Source: Erpetoichthys calabaricus (taxonomy: Eukaryota; Chordata; Cladistia; Polypteriformes; Polypteridae). Taken from it: 64,000 nucleotides of DNA. The notes under the pieces were generated by a model, which searched no databases, was not told the DNA's origin, and was given only the letters and a program-made list of their open reading frames with translations. A program made the translations under genes and the position numbers. The DNA is taken from the NCBI RefSeq assembly GCF_900747795.2, contig NC_041394.2:290349564-290413563 (forward strand). The letters run 5' to 3'. This document shows, in pieces, positions 58,134 to 64,000 of this stretch. Numbering within the stretch: the stretch's first letter is position 1; each line of letters begins with the position of its first letter.

Positions 58134-58439
58134 GGACGGCACGGTGGCGCAGTGGGTAGCGCTGCTGCCTTGCAGTTAGGAGACCCGGGTTCGCTTCCCG
58201 GGTCCTCCCTACGTGGAGTTTGCATGTTCTCTCCGCTTCCTTTGGGTACTCTGGTTTCCTCCCACAGTCCAAAGACATTCAGGTCAGAAGCATTGACGAT
58301 TCTAAATTGTCCTTGGTGTGTGTGTGGACTGCCCAGGGTTTGTTTCCTGCCTTGCACCCTGTGTTGGCTGGGATTGGCTCCAGCAGACCCCCGTGACCCT
58401 GTAGTTAGGATATAGCGGGTTGGATAATGGATGGATCTC
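58134..58439 (+). mobile_element. V-SINE-type SINE, full length
   Basis: It runs from 'ggcacggtggcgcagtgggt' (A-box side), with 'gggttcgcttcccgggtcc' as B box, through the central domain, to 'gcgggttggataatggatgg'. Flanked by the 8-bp repeat TAGTAAAA at 58126-58133 and 58440-58447. It landed directly beside the LINE tail. Confidence 0.93.
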
Positions 58440-58447
58440 TAGTAAAA

Positions 58448-59265
58448 AATAAAAAAAAATCAGACTCTCATGTGGACATTTTGTTGAATTCCCAGTTGAA
58501 TTCTGATAGCATGGTCACCACTTTGTTAATTATGATGACAATCTTGATCATAATCCTAAAGATGCATCAGAGACAGAATAGAAACTTAAAGCTCAACAAC
58601 ACTTGGAGAATGCGTATTCTCAACCTCTTCTGTAGAAAACAAGAAACAGCAAAGAAAGGTTGTTGGCTCTTGGCATAGTGGGCCTGATACTGGCAGGCAT
58701 TGAAGCAGCAATCTAATGTAGTGAGATTTTCTTGTGGATAAAATACAGTAATGTACATAATGGGGCATTTGACTTAATTTGGCATGTGTCATCATGTAGA
58801 AAATATGTAACATATCATGGTAATAAAAGAAATACACTGTGCCTCCATTATGATGTCAACAATAGTAATAAATAAAATTAAGTTTATTGGTGTGTCACGT
58901 GGAGATTAAATGCACTGCACAGCTGCGGAGAAAAATTAAAGTATGAATGAGGTTTTAGGGAGCAGTATCCCCACATTTTTTAATAAAAAAAACCTCAAAA
59001 GCCACGTATCTGCCTCTGCCGATATAAAATTTTATACAGTTCATGCCTTCTACATCAGAAAAACACTAAGGCTTTTATTTGAGGGTAGGCAGATGAAAAC
59101 TCCTTTGCTTCAAATTCAACACGGCAGCAAATGGCTTAAATTTACAAAGCTTCACCTGGAGAAATCACAAAACATCTTGAGCAATGTCATTTGGCCTGAC
59201 AAACCATACTCCATACTGGGTCTCTGTTATTTTGTATCAGATGAAATCTGTCCAGTATTAAAATA
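58448..59265. other. Nothing recognised
   Basis: A plus-strand frame of 107 codons at 58943-59266 shows no known domain. The stretch could be conserved non-coding DNA, but that cannot be judged here. Confidence 0.35.
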
Positions 59266-59269
59266 GTGA

Positions 59270-59410
59270 TAGGTGGCGCAGTGGTAGTACTGCTGCTTTG
59301 TAGTAAGGAGACCGTGGAAGATTGTGGATTCGGTTCCTCCCTGTGTGGATAGCGCTTTGAGTACTGAGAAAAGCGCTATATAAATGTAAAGAATTATTAT
59401 TATTATTAAT
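59270..59410 (+). mobile_element. Short tRNA-derived SINE
   Basis: Plus-strand copy of the family at 26765 and 39199: 'aggtggcgcagtggtagtac', 'tgtggattcggttcctccct', 'agcgctttgagtactgagaa', 'agcgctatataaatg', then an ATT-type tail. Confidence 0.88.
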
Positions 59411-60017
59411 TATCAGGATTAAACTAGCTCTCAGTAATACACAAAATGCCAAAGTGCCTGAACACACCATGATTTGCTATGAGAGCTGAGAGTTCATCAA
59501 TTTCATTTGAACCTGCTCGAACATTCACATTTATAGTGCGTGCTTTTCATCTTGTTTTTATTCTCACTCCGGATCTTTGCCTTTTCAGTCATCAGATTTT
59601 TGTCTGATGACAGCTCCTGTGTTAGGATGAAACCTAGATGCTTAGGCCCTCTGGATCACAGTGTAAGAGGCTGAATATGAACATATTTAATAAAACCCAC
59701 ATTTAGTTTCTCAATGTCTCTTAATGTTTCCAGGTTTTGCAGACATAAGGTAGCCTTCAGATTATCTTTACAAACTTCAAAGAAATCACAGTAGTTTATC
59801 TAAAAGGCAGTTGAATGGAGCCAGCATTCATGTTTACAATGACAGGAGCAGATCTTTTGTAAATTTAAAATCAATTTATATCATTTCTAGTGAATACTTT
59901 CACTGAGCAGATCACATCTAGTCCCAACACAAATGAAAATGTTGAAAAACATAAAGATAAATAAAAAGAGATTATAGGGCTTCTGTAAAAGGCTACTGCC
60001 AGGACAGCAGCCAAAAA
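59411..60017. other. Nothing recognised
   Basis: No gene or repeat family identified. Confidence 0.4.
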
Positions 60018-60021
60018 CATG

Positions 60022-60573
60022 TGTGAGGGACGGCCGGCATTTCAGTCCGGCCAGGACGTCCCTCAACTGAAAGAAACAGCCGTTTCAAGACACTACATCC
60101 CCCGGAACGCTAGATGGCAGCTTCCCTGGATGGAAATGGCTCCTCGGATTCCCGCAGGGCAGCATGGGACATGAAGTCCGTATCCTCAGCCCTGTTGGGT
60201 ACAGTGGGGGCCGCCAGGGGGAGCTCACCAAGATCCAGGGGGATAATATTAGGATGTCAACCCGGAAGTACTTCGGGGTCACGAGGACGGAAGCCCGCAG
60301 TACTTCCGGAACAATTGATAAAAGAAGATGTGTTGGTGACCCGGAGAAGAAATACTTCAAGGTCAGAGACTAAAAAAGGACTCTGGGAAACCCCAGCAGA
60401 TAAAGCCGAGTTGGGAGGAAGGGTGACTGAGCTGCTGTGAGGTATGGAGGATATTGAGAATTGTATTATTGATTGTTTATTGAAGTATAGTGGAGGTGGA
60501 GGTGCTTGTGCACATTTATTATTATAATAAATCCATTATTTGGACTTTTTTCTGGTGTCTGGCATCTGTCACA
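60022..60573 (+). mobile_element. Solo LTR of an LTR retroelement
   Basis: The element is 552 bp with TG...CA ends and a 4-bp target duplication, CATG, at 60018-60021 and 60574-60577. It is a solo LTR with no internal coding part, the usual result of recombination between two LTRs. It is moderately young, since its ends and duplication are intact. Probably Gypsy-like. It is related to the fossil at 23870. Confidence 0.75.
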
Positions 60574-60577
60574 CATG

Positions 60578-61069
60578 GTTTTAGATTATTAGGGGCTTGT
60601 GGGCACCTTCTTTATGGGAGGAATAAAGTGAAAAACTGATTCATTGAATTTGTAATGGTTTTAAAACTATACCACTGACATTTAGGGTGAGGCATAAGCT
60701 TTTTAGAGTAGCATTTTGCAGAAGACAAACCCCAGTAGCAGCACAGACATTAATAATTGAACTTTTCGGATTCTTCCCCTGGTTGTGGGACCTTGTTTGG
60801 ATTAACCCACAACTTGATCTCTCACCTTACAATTACACTTTATCAGCTATTTTGGGTGAAGTGGGTGGTGGTGAATACAAAGGAATGCACAATGGAGGAA
60901 GAGGGTCTTCTAATTTTTGGAGCAGTTGTGGAATGATTTAAATAGGAAAGGCAGGTCAGTGGAGCTGGCTTATTTTTGATGTTTGTGTAATAAAGGCAGC
61001 AAATTTAGTTGAATCCTCTTTCTTAGTTATGGTTAAAGTTTTCTTACTAGAGTGTTTTTTATGTAAATA
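60578..61069. other. Nothing recognised
   Basis: No feature identified. Confidence 0.4.
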
Positions 61070-61560
61070 CTAGGGGGCTCCGTCCCCTGCTCGCTTTGCA
61101 CTCCCACCCCTGGGTTTGGTTAACCGGATATACAATTTAAAGAGACTGCTATTTTCATTTCATTCATTTTTTTATTTCTTGATATTTGCCATTAATAAAG
61201 CTGTAGTGAATGAGTTATTCCCCCACCACCCTGGGGTGTGCTACGCGCCAGCGACTTCGTATCTCTGCCTCTCGCGTTGCGAAGAGGGGGGCTGAACGCA
61301 CGCTAAGAATATGCGGTCGCTCCCCCAAAACCCCCTCTTAAACGGTGATAATATGGGAAACAAATACATTTTTTTTTACCTCCTCTATGCTCGATCAGCT
61401 GGCTTGCTGCTGCTTGTGCCGTGCTGAATGTCGCGCAGCGCATCGAACATTTAAAAGCCTGTACAGCCATTGTCCTTTTGTCTCACTTCCTTGTCTCGTG
61501 TTACGTTAAAGTGTCTCTGAGAAAATCACGTCTCAACCCAAGATTTTTTTATTATAATAC
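61070..61560 (-). mobile_element. Small non-autonomous Helitron
   Basis: On the plus strand it starts 'ctagggggctccgtcccctg', the reversed 3' hairpin and CTAG of the Helitron at 11029, next to an A (T on the minus strand). The minus strand runs to about 61560 with 'aaaatcttgggttgagacgt', a stretch I associate with Helitron 5' parts. The exact 5' base is unclear. No protein is encoded. Confidence 0.7.
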
Positions 61561-64000
61561 ACAGGTGACAGAATTTGATTTTGGTACTTTGTTGTACCCT
61601 TTAAATATAATTTTTTTCATTTGCAATTACTTTTGTATTTTTGGATATCCTGGATTATTTCTAAGCATTTTACTTTTTTTGCTGGAATCATTATATACTT
61701 TAATTTTTGATGCTAACTTTTGTTGTTTGAAATATTTTCACTAGTGACTGCTGCAGTCTCATAAAACAAATGAAGTTGTGTATAAGAAGTGGAGCACCTG
61801 ACATTCTTTTCATAAAATGGCTTCAGTGAATTTGGCTAACAATATGCATTATCATATTAGGCTGCTATATAAAATGCATTTTTTAATCCAAGTTGCTTTT
61901 ATAGCTTTAACAATTATTACAAATGTTTATTAAGTACTCAGTGTAAAGATTACAAAAATGCAAGCAGGGAAATGCTACAGGAGATAATCCTCCATGCACA
62001 GTATTCCATCTGCAGGGTGCAGTGTATCCTACCAAAGAAATTCTGAGTTTATGTGCAAACCTGTGTATCTACAAGCTATATTTGGGACTTAATTAAGGAC
62101 ACTTGAGATTAGCTACTGCTGCAGATCACTGCCTCGAGTCCAAAGTCCAAAGTAGCCAAATGAATGAAATGGTCTGAAGTTGGCTTCCTTGATGGCAAGA
62201 GAGCAAGTGTCAAATATGTTATCAAAATGCACAGAAATTAGAAGTCTAAATTGGGTTTTGAAAACTGAGGTATTGTTACAGCCAACATTTCATTGTGCGA
62301 TACTGTGAGCACCCAGGAGCAGAGCAACATTGTCTCTGCATGATTTACTTGGCCAGGTGCTTTGCTTTGTGCCAGACCAAGTTCAGAAAGCCTCAAAAAC
62401 TATTTGACTGTTGACACTGTGTTTTTGATTAGAGGTGGAAGAAATTATCGGTATTTGTTATGTATGCCAGCAAAGCCCTGACAATGGAATGTTTGCCCAG
62501 CAAGATAGAATTGTTTGAATATACATGTCATTACATGCTTTTAGACTGATATCATAGCTGGAATTCATATTCATACTGGTATCATCAAATACTGAATAAT
62601 GAGTCATTCTACAATAACTGAGGATTATGGCATTGCAAATATCTCTGTATGGAAACAACAGAGCATCACCTGTCAGGATGTTAATACCTGGCTAACCTAC
62701 ATTGTGACATGTGAAACAGCATCAGCAGCATTTCTCAGTAATATACTATTACCAATTGACACATTCTTTCAAGGCAAAAGTCTTACAAAGGTATCAGTGT
62801 ACACATCTGAAAAATCACAAATATAGATATATAATTACAGATCATTTCATTTTTCACACAGTGCATTGAAAGTAGCCCTCATGTGGACAAGCAGATGAAA
62901 GCATGTAGACGTGTGAGGATACCAAATCCTCTTTTACAGAAAGAGGATTCAAAGAATCAAGAAATTGGTATATTACAAAAAATACTATACACATATGGTC
63001 TACATATATTTTATGTATACATTTAAATACCATACACAAGTGTGTGTACATCATATAAACAGAAGAACGTTAGCTCTTGTGGTCTTTAAAGGCTCAAACT
63101 GATAATAAAATAAATTAGGATGAGGTAAAGTAAGGAAAGGTAACATGCAATAGAACTGAACATGACAATACTTTAGATTATACAGATCACTAATAAAACA
63201 AATCCCCCAATTCTTTTGCAATATTTATCTCTCGAAGTACTCACACAGCTAATTGAAAACACATTTGCACACAGGTTGCTATTAGTAAGGGCTTCCATGT
63301 TTCTGCCACAAGGTGGCATTCCATCTCTGTTCATTTTTCTCTTTGGCACACCTCCTCAATCTGCAAAAGTACACAATCCCCAGAGCTTACCTCACTGCTA
63401 AAACTAACTTGTGAAGCTATCGTCCATGTACTCATGGCACTTTCAAATGGTTTTGCGCTTGTATTGTTGTAGTCACAGGCCATAATACCTTAAGCCTGGC
63501 ATTTCTAGCATGAGCCAAGGTTGGCTATATTTGGCATAAGACTAGACTGGCCCGAGACATGTCTGCTACCAATAAAGGCTATAACCTTCCACACCGCCCA
63601 TGAATTGCATGTTATAGTACTGAATCAGTTTGTTACGTGCCATGAATGTGCATTGAATTATTTAGGCATATCTGTTTTCTAATTGTCATGAATAGAGCCC
63701 TCCAGATACTGTATATCATGAATTTAGCAAGTTATAATTAGTCATAATTTTCACATTTAATTAGAGGTTTGTTTGTGGATGTGCATGTTTAGAGACACTA
63801 TACAAAGAAAAAACAAATGTTAATTGCATGGTAATACAGCACTCCCTGGTTCATTTTCATTGCTTTAACTATTTTGTACTGACTGTTTACAGTGCAAGTA
63901 CAGTAGCTAACCTGTTGGCACCATAAAACTTGTTAGACATCTTAAGTAACACATTGTTTTGTAAAATTTAGTTAATTCTGATATTATACCTGCATTAATC
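61561..64000. other. Nothing recognised
   Basis: AT-rich DNA to the end of the window. Short chance frames only. No exon, RNA gene or transposon end recognised. Confidence 0.4.

Noticed and set aside
58134-58210. Possible tRNA gene
   Set aside because: A-box and B-box-like sequences belong to the SINE head. No complete cloverleaf, and the SINE body follows directly.
61421-61744. 107-codon plus frame
   Set aside because: It starts inside the small Helitron and runs on into AT-rich DNA. No known motif.

Overview
The window looks like an intron- and transposon-rich stretch of a ray-finned fish genome. Host coding exons are small and far apart, with GT/AG borders. Between them lie tRNA-derived SINEs, an RTE-type LINE, several Tc1/mariner relatives, hAT elements, Helitrons, a Penelope-like element and two LTR fossils. 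The SINE and LINE types resemble those I associate with bichirs and reedfish (Polypteridae), but that placement is from memory and is only moderately secure.

Host genes: two genes of the Spi/PU.1 group of ETS transcription factors lie head to tail on the + strand. The first (32676-36308, five coding exons, 252 residues predicted) is recognisably SPIC. The second (46165-50489, four recognised coding exons plus a start codon that must lie upstream) has the same exon phases and a SPIC-like ETS domain but a different, shorter tail. It is best read as an old tandem paralog, possibly the non-mammalian Spi-D type. One further isolated exon-like block (20281-20413) is unassigned.

Layout: 1-10.1 kb holds a Tc1-like fossil with a nested SINE, then old SINE relics, then an IS630/Tc1-type transposon with a Helitron fragment inside it. 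11.0-13.5 kb is a minus-strand Helitron. 15.7-18.8 kb is a foldback element interrupted by a plus-strand Helitron of the same family. 23.8-25.2 kb is an LTR fossil split by a Tigger-like element. 26.6-29.4 kb is a nest of a Penelope-like element, a SINE, a Tc1-like element with D-38-E spacing, and another SINE. 32.7-36.5 kb is SPIC. 37.5-43.4 kb is a second transposon nest (IS630-type, hAT, Tc1 and RTE LINE) between the two Spi genes. 46-50.5 kb is the second Spi gene. 54.45-56.2 kb is a Helitron-like element carrying about 480 bp of decayed 18S ribosomal RNA gene, the most unusual object in the window. 57.6-61.6 kb holds a LINE tail, SINEs, a solo LTR and a small Helitron. From 61.6 kb to the end nothing was recognised.

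The two Spi genes are the only host loci supported with confidence. The rest is a stack of dated insertions. Target-site duplications at five elements (SINEs, LINE, hAT) and A/T insertion sites at the Helitrons fix many element boundaries to the base.
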